From Ariolimax columbianus (Eukaryota > Mollusca > Gastropoda > Stylommatophora > Arionidae): a stretch of 64,000 nt of DNA. The position numbers and the translations under genes are program-made. The notes beneath the pieces were generated by a model, which saw only the letters and a list, made by a program, of their open reading frames with translations, had not been told where the DNA came from and made no database searches. The DNA lies in assembly GCA_036924085.1 (NCBI GenBank), contig JAVGWX010000019.1, positions 6,884,141 through 6,948,140 on the forward strand. Direction: 5' to 3'. Shown piece after piece: positions 11,365-22,492 of this stretch; within the stretch, counting starts at the first letter, position 1; each line of letters begins with the position of its first letter.

Positions 11365-13490
11365 GAGAAAAGAGTTAAATTCCAAAACTCATTGACTGCT
11401 GCTTTAGGGGGAAACATGTTACTGCCAATATAGAGCAAACATGGCAGGATTTGAAAAAAGGCCGTAAAAGTGGCAGCAGCAATAACATTGAGTAACAAGA
11501 GAGCAGAAAACAAGACGCCGTGGGTAACATCTTAAATGTTAACCAAAATGGAGGATAGACGCAAATGGGAAGAATATTAATGCAGATCACGGCAATATTT
11601 TTTAATAAGCGTATCAAGAATGATTTGGATCGAGAATGTAAGATGGCACGAAAATAATGTGAATAAACCAAAGTGAGGAAATTTAAGACCTGGTCAGAAC
11701 AGGGACATTCGATCAAGGCCATAAGAAATTACATCAATCGGGTAAACCTGAGGTCAAACAATCTCTGATGATTAATGATGCAGGTGGAATTCTACTGACA
11801 GTGAGATAGAGAGAATATGTTAAGGAACTGTACAATGATGGGGACCTAAATCAATTTAGTTGTTGTTCGTCCATCGAATTCGATGAGGACCACTTTTTCA
11901 AGATAACACACCACTAAAAAGACAAAAAGACCACGCACAAAAATCTAATGCAATATGATACGGTCAACCGGATTATTGCAGTTTCTCGCAAAACAAATGA
12001 TCGATCAAGGATAAACGCTATTTATCTGCTTTATTGACTACGAGAAAGCATTAGATCGAGTCCCCTGGAGCAAACTTTTTATGATGCTGCAACAAATAGG
12101 TTAATCCAGTACCTGCATGAAAATCAAGAGGCGATTATGTCAATCACAGAAGGCCTCACGAATCCAGTTTCCAAAGGACAGGGAGTACGACAAGGCTGCT
12201 GACTTTCACTTAATCTCTTTAACGCATAATCTGAGATGATGATGGAAACGGTTCTGCAGAGATGTTAAAGATGTGTCAAAGTTTATGGTATGAAAGTTAT
12301 TGCCATCCCATTTGCCGCTGACCAACCAATAGTGGGTAGATCAGCATGAACGTCGTAAATGCTACTAGAAAAAATTAATACCACTGCCAAAGACTTTGGC
12401 ATGAACATAAATACATCGAAGACAAACACTTTGGAAATGTCCAAGTAACATAAACAATTAACTATAATCATCAATGGAGGAATAATCGAATACATACACA
12501 GGTTTATATGTTTGGGCCAAACCATAAGAGAAGATCCCCGCAATGTTTGGGCCAAACCATAAGAGAAGATCCCCGCAATGTTTGGGCCAAACCATAAGAG
12601 AAGATCCCCTAAATGTTTGGGCCAAACCATAAGAGAAGATCCCCTCAATGTTTGGGCCAAACCATAAGAGAAGATCCCCTCAATGTTTGGGCCAAATCAT
12701 AAGAGAAGATCCCCACAATGTTTGGGCCAAACCATAAGAGAAGATCCCCGCAATGTTTGGGCCAAACCATAAGAGAAGATCCCCTCAATGTTTGGGCCAA
12801 ACCATAAGAGAAGATCCCCTCAATGTTTGGGCCAAACCATAAGAGAAGATCCCCTCAATGTTTGGACCAAACCATAAGGGAAGATCCCCGCAATGTTTGG
12901 GCCAAACCATAAGAGAAGATCCCCTCAATGAGACAGAAATCAAAACAACGATTGCGATGGCAACAAAGGGCGTCAAAAAAAAAACAGACATTTTTAATTA
13001 ACCTGAAATAATTGCATGATCTGACTGAGGAAAATAATAACAGTCACTCATATATGAACAGTTGCACTGTTTAGGGCTGAAACATGGACTAGCAAATAAG
13101 TAGGACATATTGGCAGCGTTTGAAATGTGGTGCTACCATAGAATAGAAAGAGTGAGTTTTGTACAGAAAAATATGCCCTGACAATGTACTCACTTAAGTA
13201 GGCGCTCAAAAACAAAATAATGCATATGATACTAAAATGTCGGTTGAGTTCGCTGGGTCACAATAAGGGACATGCACATCTTCTACAGAAGATACTAGAA
13301 GAAAGGATTCAAGGGAAGAGAGGACCGGGTCAACCAAGAACCACCTTTACATCACAGGCATGCAGGGACAATAAAGTACAATTTTTTTCTGAAATAAAGA
13401 GAACTGCAGAGGATGGAGTCAAATGGAGAGAAATACTCAGTCAACTTTACAGCCAGTCTCTGGACTGAGCAGCCAGATGATGATGATGAC
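11365..13490 (+). mobile_element. LINE copy B with 35-bp array inside the reverse transcriptase gene
   Basis: Same element as 5150-8090. Motif B reads GQGVRQGC (about 12178-12201). A degenerate motif C, FAADQ (12311-12325; canonical FADD), is kept here and lies upstream of the 35-bp array as expected for the palm. The C-terminal frame 13220-13468 differs from copy A by a single residue (R to K). The (GAT)n tail is at 13476-13490. The copy is non-functional through stops and the array. Confidence 0.85.
12509..12930. repeat. 35-bp minisatellite, about 12 copies
   Basis: Same unit and same insertion frame as 6162-7526. It starts at GTTTATATGTTTGGG and ends at CAATGAGACAGAAATC. Variant units (CCCCGC, CCCCTC, CCCCAC, CCCTAA) are interspersed. 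Confidence 0.97.
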
Positions 13491-14564
13491 ATCCTGGTTT
13501 TGTCCGCGAATGCGCAATTGATGTTTAACTGTAAATATATGTTCGAAAGTTTAACATCTGCAAAAGATAGGACGTTTGGAAATCTAACCATTTATCGTAA
13601 GATAGTTTGGTTTCTAGAACCAATCAATGATTTATTATTTCAACAGCCTAATGATCACGCATCTTGATTACTCCGTGGATATTCAGGACTGATTCAGACT
13701 TTGACAGGCACAAATAATATGAAATGTATGTATTAAGAAATTGATGGATTTATTAGAAAAACAGACAAAATGGTTAGTAAACAAAATGTGTTTCTCCCAT
13801 TTCTACTTTCGCATTAACGCCACATAAAGATCCAACTTACATATCATTTATTTTATGAAATAGGTTAATTATGTGCCTTACAATGTTTTGATTTTAGTTA
13901 TGTTTAATTTTAATCATTTTATTTTTGAACAATAGGTCGACGTACAATTGTGGCACATGACTCGGATTGAAAGTCACAAAGTAGCACAATTATCTAGGAA
14001 TGGAAAGGTTTTAATTCACTTCTAAGTGCAGTTTTTTTTCTACTTCACCCAAATAATAAATTCCTCCCAATATTTACCATTCACGATAATAATGAAAGAG
14101 TTCTTCAGGGTATAGATTAAAATACAGCAGCAATAATGATTTGGTTTCAATTACTTCTAACGTACTTAGGATTGTAATGAATTTCAGAAACTAAATCAAA
14201 GTAAAAAAAACTAAAATGTACACTACATTGTTGTACATAATGTAAAATATTTTAAAGTTGTTCTTTTAGGCTTTCAATTTTTTATAATTCCCATTTGCAG
14301 TTTAATTTTACACATATACAACTTCATTCCCGATGATATAAGGTATTACTATGGTGATCATGTAGCGAGCATTGATCTGATCTTATGTCCAATTTAAAGA
14401 AGTCTTAGTTAAAACACAATTCTCTAGACATCATTAATGCCAGCAGTAAAAATGAGAATGAGTTTTAAGTTACGTAAGATAAATGATTGAAATGAATGTC
14501 ACCAGTTTGTCTCCACTGATAATATGGGTCGATATGTTTATTTGTTAGAAAATGTAAATAGCTA

Positions 14565-14853
14565 GGATAACATTATAGAGACAATCATGTATATTAGTTA
14601 GGATACAATCATTGAGACAATCATGTATATTGGCTAGGATACAATCATTGAGACAATCATGTATATTAGCTAGGATACAATCATTGAGACAAACATGTAT
14701 ATTAGTTAGGATACAATCATTGAGACAATCATGTATATTAGTTAGGATACAATCATTGAGACAATCATGTATATTAGCTAGGATACAATCATTGAGACAA
14801 TCATGTATATTAGCTAGGATACAATCATTGAGACAAACATGTATATTAGCTAG
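14565..14853. repeat. 36-bp minisatellite, about 8 copies
   Basis: Expanded partner of 9150-9276. Because 36 is a multiple of three, both strands give repetitive open frames (about 118 and 91 codons), which I do not regard as genes. Confidence 0.92.
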
Positions 14854-14940
14854 CTTTAAAGCCACAATAGCAGATTGCATTTCATGAAAATAGGAAACCA
14901 ACTTCAGAACAATGGTTAATTAAGCTAATCAAACATTTAC

Positions 14941-14991
14941 CAGACGCTGTTGTTGAGGGATTTGTTGGTGAAATAGGTGTATTGGCTACTC
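14941..14991 (-). CDS. Host gene: Ser/Thr/Pro linker exon, copy B
   Basis: A 51-bp minus-strand exon between the acceptor GTCATACAG and the donor GTAAATG encodes VANTPISPTNPSTTAS, phase 1 on both sides. It follows the Cys-rich exon 15436-15735 after a 444-bp intron. The join gives CMIEA-G-VANTP without a frame break. Its preservation in both duplicates, with intact borders, is the main argument that it is real. Its role as an extracellular stalk is inferred. Confidence 0.6.
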
Positions 14992-15435
14992 CTGTATGAC
15001 AAATGATAGAAAGTAGAAAACAATAAAAATAATTTTAGAGAAAATAGAAACTGTCACAATATTTTAACTGTAAATGGTCCATGTCTTCTCGTGAATTAAA
15101 ACATGCATCACTAGTTACAATGGGATGTTAATCTTTACCAGAAGTTTTATAAAAATACTTTGCAACTGTCAATATGTACACCAGCACAAAAAACAACAGT
15201 ATTGGGATAGTTAATGATTAAATGAATGAGAATAATAATTATCATTTCTGGATAATGAATTTGTTCTTGATAAATGAAACAGTTTAACAACGCAGAAGTG
15301 ACCTGTCATCACAAATATACCATCTACTGTTTATCAGGTTTCAAACATATAATTCACCTCATTAGTGCAATAACCTCCATTATCTTCTGCTCCAAATTAT
15401 CATTATTAAAAATACACAGTAGCAAACTCGCTTAC

Positions 15436-15735
15436 CGGCTTCGATCATACAGGTGCTGCGTGTGATGGTTTCATTCAGAGAACAGACTGAATATGATTTT
15501 GTCACATTCACTCTGCCAATTTTATAATATCCTCTAAATGTAACACATGGTGTCTGGTTTTGAGCAACAACATTCTGATGTATAGTAATTTTGGGATAGC
15601 AAGGTTTGGCTGTGTTAGAGCAGCACAACTCTATGGATGTTTCTGCATTTGCTGTAAAACTGTTGCCACAAAAACCATTTTTCTCTACAGCCAGGGCACC
15701 ATTGACTTTTAGCTCCAAAGTTGCATCATTCACAC
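15436..15735 (-). CDS. Host gene: 100-codon Cys-rich extracellular exon, copy B
   Basis: The exon is exactly 300 bp on the minus strand between CTGATCAG and G|GTAAGCG, phase 1 at both ends. It begins VNDATLELKVNGALAVEKNG and ends TITRSTCMIEA. It holds seven cysteines (one early, a CC pair, then four more) and three sequons (NQT, NVT, NET), and has no stop. About 100 codons in a symmetric 1-1 exon is the classic format of a shuffled extracellular domain such as an immunoglobulin domain. The pair CC...TCM could be the B- and F-strand cysteines, but I cannot confirm the fold. It joins 21244-21463 upstream through a split Ser codon (A|GT). Confidence 0.7.
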
Positions 15736-15839
15736 CTGATCAGAGATATGGAGGAGATAATAAGGTCACATTATCACACTTATTTTGATTTAAAAATGAG
15801 GCTCTATAATATTTAACAAATTATTTATACTGCTACATA

Positions 15840-16250
15840 AATGGGTGGCCAGAGTGGTCCTCCGGTGCCTTTTCTGTATGACAAGGACAAGAATAGCACT
15901 ACTGCCCCACATAGAGCATGTCGTAAGATGCGACTAACTGTTTGAGAGGGCATTACACGGACATATATATTTGGTTTGTTAAGGACAGCATAAATGGCTC
16001 CTTACTTGCTGTGAGTCTACTTTTTTCTAGTGTTTGAGTCTATTACGACAGACTCACACATTGTTTAACCACCCCCCGCAACTCTTGTCCCAACGCAGCA
16101 GAGTAATACGATGTTTGGGATTAGCCTGTTAGGCAGGAAATTTTTCTTCCAGCCACATCCAGCTCATACTATAGATTGGAATCGAACAAAGACATCAGCC
16201 TCTGTAGAAGTACAGTTTGACCAAGAGATACAAGAACATCATAAATATGG
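15840..16250 (-). mobile_element. tRNA-derived SINE (family C)
   Basis: On the minus strand a B-box-like TGTTCGATTCCAATC lies near 16185, with an A-box-like TCTTGGTCAAACTG upstream. Downstream text is shared with the plus-strand copy at 38060-38590: TAGACTCAAACACTAGA, GTTAGTCGC...TTACGACATG, and CAAGGACA-type sequence read in reverse. The two copies define a roughly 400-bp SINE. Confidence 0.65.
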
Positions 16251-16329
16251 CGCTATATCTTTCATATTAGTCTGTACTGCAACCATATATTCGCTCAAAG
16301 ATGTAACTTAAAGTACTTAGCTGCCACGC

Positions 16330-17310
16330 GTAAGTAATGTCCAAAATATAATGTATTTTTTCTACGCTATAAATATTTTAAGAAAATCTATAAAGCTTCG
16401 ATAGTTCAATTTACAATTATAAACACTATTTTTTTTTAAACAAACAGAATTGTAAAGTAAAGACTTAGTACAATCAAAAACTGATATTAGTTTCAAAAAT
16501 GAGTATGACATATATATACAACGTGTTGACAAAGCCTGAATGGTCACAGATATACACAGAAATAACAAAAAAGTACTACTATCTAGGCAAACAAAAAGAA
16601 CTATTTAATATTTTATAAATACCTGTACTACTAAATATGAAAATAGTGCGATGAGCCCTTGTAAATTAGACCTGGTTTTTCCATCAATAATGGTTAAAAC
16701 TTGCCTGTTGTTATATATTAAGAAGAAATATAACTGATACAGTGCAAGGGAACGGTTAGGATTCATAGATTATCAATGAAATATTCATGAGTTCATGATA
16801 AGCTGAATGGAAATTCAAACGACCTCTGTTGATAGTGTTACCATAACGCAAGATGGGTAGGACAGCAGAAAAAACTGATGAAAAAACCAGGTAGGTAATA
16901 CACATTACTCTGGCAGGCAGCTCTTTCAGGAGAAAGACAACTCTGATCACAAATAACAAATAAAAGGGATCGGTCCAGCAGCTACAGAGATCATGCTCTG
17001 GCCTAAATGTCTCCAGTCCATGGTGTCAAGTCAAGAATGATGGATTTTCAAGGATAGGATTGGGTGACTCGATGAGAGAGAAAAGAACTTAGGAAAGAAA
17101 ACGTTCAAGTTAATCAACTACTTGATTATAAAAATATGTGTATCTGCTATTGACATTGTCACAACACACTTCAACGTAAAGCCAATCTGTATATTTAGTG
17201 CATGGCTTTAACATTTTAATAATCCAGGTTATCATCTTGAAGGTAAATGTCTCTCCATATGTAGGCCTACCTTGACGGGATTGGAGAGCTTGCGCGTACC
17301 AATGATCCAG
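16330..17310. other. Unassigned AT-rich sequence
   Basis: No motif-bearing frame was found. A short stretch near 16900-16960 resembles 21850-21900 weakly. In the host-gene model it is intronic. Confidence 0.35.
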
Positions 17311-17329
17311 GGAGCTATGTTTTGTCTTC

Positions 17330-17640
17330 TATCAGTCATCCTAATAGACGTCGAAGAGATGCAGGCCAGCGCATGATGTACCTCTGCCCCTTTGTGACGA
17401 CCTCCGAAGTGGTAGGGAATGCTCGGCGTACCATTACTTCAGAGGGGCCGAGAATGCTAAAGGGGAGTAAGAAGATACCCGACTGACATGTATATGCTTC
17501 GTTTCTGGCAGGACGTGACGATCCTGGAACACAGGCACACTGGACTTCCTCTCTTCGAAGACACTCAAAAAATTGGTACATAAGTCCATCATATCATAAT
17601 CATCATCACACATTTCCAGCAAGACCACAGTCTGCCCAAG
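17330..17640 (-). repeat. Dispersed repeat, family D
   Basis: Inverted relative to 21950-22250, with which it shares CCAGGATCGTCACGTCCTGC, TGGTACGCC and GATGACTGATAG in the same order. I cannot assign it to an element class; no intact coding frame is shared. Confidence 0.65.
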
Positions 17641-17889
17641 TAACTTTAAGGGTGCTGAAGATGGATGAAACTAGCCAAGAGCCGCACAACAGCAATCATT
17701 TTGTCGCGCATATGGGAGTATGTCTATATTAACAACGTTTTCAAGGTTTTGCTTGTCTCATTTTTTATGTAGGAATATCGTTTTGGAGTTACGTCATGCT
17801 GAAGGTATTGTTAATGTGTGGCGGTATGTTGTATAGCGTTCAGCTAAGGCTAGATAGAGTGGTGGTCCACCGACTTTGATGTCATTTCC

Positions 17890-18570
17890 AGTGATGTTAT
17901 TTACTCCGGGTGATTTCCTACTTGGCTCCTACTCAAGGGCTTAGTATGTTTCTGAGAGTTGGAAGTTTGGAAAGGGTGGAAGTGGGGATTGAGTTGAGGG
18001 TCAGCTGACTTGAATATATCGGTGTAATACTCCTTTACGATCTCCTCCATGTTCAGTCTAGATGTAGTTATAAGCCTATCAGGTGCTTTCAGGCAGGGAA
18101 TGACATGGTGATACCTGGCGATGTTACGAAAAACTAGCTTGTTGATGCATCGGGATGATTCCTCTGCAAGCAAACTCATCGTGGTTTTCTTTGTTCTGTG
18201 AGTTTTTGATGGTAGAGTTGAGCTGAGGGCATTAAAAGCTGCATTATTCGTAAGAGAACGAGTAATTTTACATCTTTCTTCCAAAAATGCTCATGTACCT
18301 TGTGATATTCTATTATTATGATTTGGTGCTGGGAGTCTAGCAGTTTTTTATTTGGATTTGATGTGTTTAATGAGGATCGCATAGTCAGCGTCGATGTGCG
18401 TTGTTGTGTATGTTGCAAGGTTGACACTATATGCAAGGTCGGCAGTTGACGTGGAATTGAGGACTCTTTTCGAGCCCTTGTGTGAACGATGCCTCTATAG
18501 ATTTGCAAGGGGGATGTTAAAGTGGAAGTTGACGTGGAGAAGTCAGAGGTCGCTACCTGTGCAGATGGAA
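17890..18570 (-). mobile_element. LINE fragment (region between endonuclease and RT)
   Basis: The minus strand encodes a fairly clean segment: EERCKITRSLTNNAAFNAL, TTMSLLAEESSRCINKLVF, MEEIVKEYYTDIFKS. The last of these is the typical end of the endonuclease-RT linker in non-LTR elements. It is truncated before the RT core and holds a frameshift near 18290. Confidence 0.65.
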
Positions 18571-18593
18571 GCAGCAACGACCACGGCTGTTGC

Positions 18594-18905
18594 TATTCTT
18601 CCCCTTTTTGAACAAATGGATCACACTTGCAACTTTCCAATCACTGGGAACAATCCTGATCTTAGTAGGTTTAGAAAAACATTTGGAGAATGGGTTTGCC
18701 AGCAAGTATCAGATAAAATAGCAATTTTGATCAAATACCATAATAGCCAGGACATTTATCCACTATATCTAATTCTTTTAAAACCATTTCCTCAGTAATG
18801 TAGATAGAGTGTAATCTTTATGTGTATATGTCCCTTTAGAAGATATTTAAGGGATCTATAATATTGGAGCAGTCTTCTTGTCGAAGAAAACGGCCTTCAT
18901 TAGCG
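18594..18905 (-). mobile_element. CR1-type LINE fragment
   Basis: Nucleotide-level relative of 23640-23950: both contain ACAA(A/G)TGGATCACAC, TTTCCAAT, AAAACCATTTC and GGGAGCAGTCTTCTT-like text in the same order. It is shorter and more decayed than the copy at 22975-24480. Confidence 0.6.
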
Positions 18906-19018
18906 CTCTAAAAATAGCTCAGAAGAGGCCCACGGAATTACAAGATTCCTGGCTAAGCAGACGGGCAGGCTGTGTTGCCATGAACCATAACGGCTTTATG
19001 TCGCGCTGATCTCATGTT

Positions 19019-20940
19019 ATGGTACACAACTTTCTGGAAACTCTGCAATTTGCAACGCCGATGGATTTGATATTAACAGAGAAAGCTCAGATCCTCAACA
19101 CGTGGGTTGAACATTTTTGCAACAATCTCAACAGTCCATCATCCCTAAATGAAGAGACCATCCAATGCAGGCCCCAGGTCAAAATGAACATGGCTATAGA
19201 TGATATCATAACTGAAGATAAAGTAGACAAAGCCATCACATCTTGTTCTCCTGGAAAAGCCCATGGAGCTGACGCAATAGCAATAGAGGTGTATACAGCA
19301 GACAGAACATGCCTCACCAAGAGGCTCACTAAACTTCTATGTGGGCTGAAGAAGTAGTTCCACATGATATGAAGGATTTTTCAATAGTGCATATGCCATA
19401 TCTACAAGAGAAAAGGCAAGTGCCAGGAATATGCCAATCATAGCGGAATTTGACTGCTATCTATTGTCAGAGAGATCACTTCCTGGAAAGTTACTGTGGA
19501 TTTAAGATTTGTCGAGGAACTGTGGACATGATATTTGCAGCGCGTCAAGTGCAGGAGAAATGTCGAGAACATAACCACAAGATATATATTACATTCATTG
19601 ACCTCACAAAGACATTTGATACGGTCATCAGAGGTGGGATATTGCAGATCACGTCTAAATTCAACTGCCCTAGCAAATTTGTAACCGTGGTGAAACTACT
19701 CTACGAGAGCATGCGTGCACGTGTACTTGACCTTTAGCACGCCAGATTCTTTTTGAAAAAAATTTGACCTAATTAATTTTCTTAATTAGTCACTATGGTA
19801 GTCGTTTTTCAAAATTTTTAATTTTTGTGTTTGTTTGTCAATAAATATGATTTTCTGGCGTGTAGACACACAATAGGATAACAAACATGTGGGTGTTATT
19901 GTTGTTGTTGTGTGTTTGTTAGTTTTTGAGATACAAAAAGATGAAGTTGAAAATTTATGAAAATCTCAGAAAATATTTGGGTGACCACTAGGCCTAGTCG
20001 CTTCGATAGAAAACCATGGAAACCACAACAACGTATCGATACTGTGTTTACAATATCGACACAACTGTTAGTTTCCAATTCAAATGTAGTTCTTTCATTT
20101 AAACTAACAAAATAAAAAAATCTACTCGATAAAGATCTTTCTCAACAACCTACTTCCCCTTTCGCAAAAAGTCGGCTTGCTCCAAACGGCGTATACAAAA
20201 TTAAAACTGTTCAAAAGCCATTTGTAATCGAACATACGATACTTTAACCGGCAAAATATCGTGTATATATGTATTCAGCAGTAAAAAATGGCTGTTGGGA
20301 GTGACTCCGTATAAAAAAAAAAAATTGTTTTCCTTACACCGTTTTTGTAGGCCTAGTGTGTCGGCTAGCACTCGACCATGGCGTGCTAAAGGTTGAGAGC
20401 GGCGAGACATCTCCACCATTCGAAGTCAACAACGGTGTGAAAAATGAATGTACACTTGATCCGACACTGTTCAGTATAATGTTTTCAGCCATGTTGACGG
20501 ACACCTTTGAGAATACCAAGTATGGCATACCAATAAAGTACCACATCGATGGTGGTCTATTCAATCTCCGCAGACTGAAGGCGAAAACAAAGGTGATGCA
20601 TGACTTGATATACGAACTTTTCTTTGCTTTTGACGGTGCTCTGAACAGTAGCTCAGAATGGAATATGCAGGAGAGTATGGACCGGTTCTCTTCTGTCTGT
20701 GACAACTTTGGCTTGACTATTAGCAATAGAAAGCCGAGGTCATGTATCAAACGGCACCAGGCACATCGTAAAAAATGCAAATTAGTTACAGTGAGAGGAC
20801 AGAAATTACAAACGATTAAAAAATGTCTACCTTGTAAGCACGCTGTCAAAATCGGTGACTATTGCTGGTGAGCTGGCGAATATAGGTCGAATGCACTCAA
20901 CAGTACGGAAACATAAAGGAATTCGCGTAATGACTAAGAT
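19019..20940 (+). mobile_element. LINE reverse transcriptase copy interrupted by an insertion
   Basis: 19019-19357 encodes the linker (ILNTWVEHFCNNLNSPS, GKAHGADAIAIEVYTA). 19450-19737 encodes RGTVDMIFAARQVQEK and FIDLTKTFDTV. The frame resumes at about 20372 with DHGVLKVESGETSPPFEVNN, then NECTLDPTLFS and a degenerate motif C, FFAFDGAL, where FADD is expected. Between RARVLD (19730) and DHGVLK about 640 bp of unrelated sequence is inserted. The copy fades out after 20900 with IGRMHSTVRKHKG. Same family as 2190-3440 and 62120-62830. Confidence 0.8.
19731..20370. mobile_element. Unclassified insertion inside the LINE
   Basis: This splits the LINE reading frame. The flanks read ACTTGACC on the left and ACTCGACC on the right, a possible 8-bp target-site duplication with one mismatch. 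Inside, CACGCCAGA (19738) and TCTGGCGTG (near 19858) are a perfect 9-bp inverted pair enclosing about 128 bp. No coding motif was found. Confidence 0.45.
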
Positions 20941-21243
20941 TTCAATCTGCTCTTGACCTTTTTTTTGTCAGATATTATCCCATTTTTGAATTTTCTGGAT
21001 ACTCAAATGTAATCTATTTGGTTACACAAATGGTCACTTGGACTTTCCCAAATTGAAAGGAGCACAGTGCATTGTTTGAACAGTGTGTTTCCGGTGATCA
21101 TGTTTTGTGTTCTTGGTCACTCTATCATCATATCGCCCTTTTCCTTACATGTCAGCAGAGTTGCATACCCGTCCGAAAACACATATACAACTACATCTGA
21201 GACAGGAAAGCAACCATTATTGTAAATTAGAAACTTTTCTCAC

Positions 21244-21463
21244 TATAAATATGTGGAAGGGTAGGGTTCCTAGTGCTGGACACTATAGTTCCATTATAAT
21301 GTTGCCACTCTCCACGAACAATTCCTTGGCTTTGACTCTCTTTGGCGATAGATCTGACAACAATGTGAGCTGAACCTGTCGTGGGATCTATATGATCACA
21401 GTTGCATATACCTCTTGGCTGTGGTTTGCAAGATGAAGGACTAAGGATGGCAATTGGACATAA
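21244..21463 (-). CDS. Host gene: Cys-rich extracellular exon
   Basis: A 220-bp minus-strand exon between the acceptor CCTCTCTCTAG and the donor GTGAGAAAAG, phase 0 in and phase 1 out. It reads LCPIAILSPSSCKPQPRGIC, then NCDHIDPTTGSAHIVVRSIA, and ends TRNPTLPHIY. It has four cysteines and an NGT sequon and is fully open. Phase 0 fits the upstream exon 35766-35953. Its final A joins GT of 15436-15735 to make Ser. Codon-like composition and good borders in a sea of decayed elements are what mark it out. Domain family not recognised. Confidence 0.65.
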
Positions 21464-21829
21464 CTAGAGAGAGGAATAAAATAAATGTGTATTAAATCAC
21501 AACAGCAAATAAATATTTATTTAATTAAAGAATATTCATTTATCTCGAGTTTGTTCTCTTTGTTCAATACTCGAGAGAGCCATTGCGATGAAAAGCAACA
21601 TGTGTGTGCTTCGTAGACTGTTTCACAGCGTTCGATACGGTGAAGCACAAATAAATTACCTAAATTCTGAAAAATTTGGATGTTGTTGGCAAGAATCTGA
21701 GAATCATTCTTCTTCTTCGTACGCTGTTTACAGAGATATTTACGTTGCACTGTTTTATTTTGTTAAGCCTGTGGCTCAGTGCAACCGATTTCAACAGGCG
21801 TTTCTGTAGTGTTGCCCTCCTTAGCCTTT

Positions 21830-22250
21830 GGCTGTCCCCAGTCTAACTGCAAGGCAGCAGTTGTTTTTGGTCAGAGTTGTCTCTCTTAGGAAGTTGTCTT
21901 GCAGGACTATCGAGTCTTCCCTACTCGTGTCTATAGGGTTTGGCAATGATATGATGGACTATGTACTAGTTTGTACTTTCCCGGAAGAGAGGCAGTCCAG
22001 TGTGACTTTGTCCCAGGATCGTCACGTCCTGCCAGAAACGTAGCATATGCATTTGAGTGAGGTATCTCTTTGCTCCCTTTATTTTCTCGGCTCATCTGCA
22101 GTGATGGTACGCCTAGCATTCCCCGCCACCCGGGAGGTTGTCACAATAGGGCAGAAGGAGCAATGTCCGCTGGACTACATCTCTTCTGCGTCCATCGGGA
22201 TGACTGATAGCAGACAGAGGCAAAGAGCGAGGCAGGAGTGCATTTTACCA
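21830..22250 (+). repeat. Dispersed repeat, family D
   Basis: Plus-strand copy of the repeat at 17330-17640. It abuts the 28S rRNA fragment that starts at 22259; the other copy has no rRNA next to it. Confidence 0.65.
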
Positions 22251-22258
22251 GGTGCATT

Positions 22259-22438
22259 TCTGCGGCTCGACCGGGCCGGGCTGAGACGCAAGCCCCAGCC
22301 ATGTCGTAGCCTCCCATCACAGCGGTGCTGAGATTTAGAGCAGGATTCTGGCTTAGAGGCGTTCGGCTGTAGTCCCTCAGATGGTAGCTTATCAGCCAAG
22401 CACGTGGACCAAATGTCAGCGACCTGTGATTCCTCTCG
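22259..22438 (-). rRNA. 28S rRNA 3'-region fragment (pseudogene), copy 2
   Basis: The minus strand reads GAGAGGAATCACAGGTCGC, GACATTTGGTCC, GCTTGGCTGATAAGC, CGAACGCCTCTAAGCCAG. This is the conserved end of animal 28S rRNA (GAGAGGAACCGCAGGTTCAG ... GAACGCCTCTAAGTCAGAAT). About 12 bases after GATAAGC are missing, and the fragment stops after the GAGCCGCAGAA stretch, so it is a relic rather than a working gene. Confidence 0.85.
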
Positions 22439-22492
22439 AAATAGGGCATTTGACCTGGTCATTGCACGGAGATGTTGTTCGTCTGGTGTGCG

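Larger units (their letters stand above)
11214..15660. repeat. Segmental duplication, copy B
   Basis: This is the partner of 4999-10095. It keeps about 133 bp of LINE sequence lost from copy A. It has a shorter 35-bp array (about 12 units) and a longer 36-bp array (about 8 units). It ends inside the 300-bp Cys-rich exon, so only copy B has the whole exon. Confidence 0.93.

Noticed and set aside
14545..14901. Repetitive 118-codon and 91-codon frames over the 36-bp array
   Set aside because: The period is a multiple of three, so one stop-free unit gives an open array. No start context, borders or homology support a gene.
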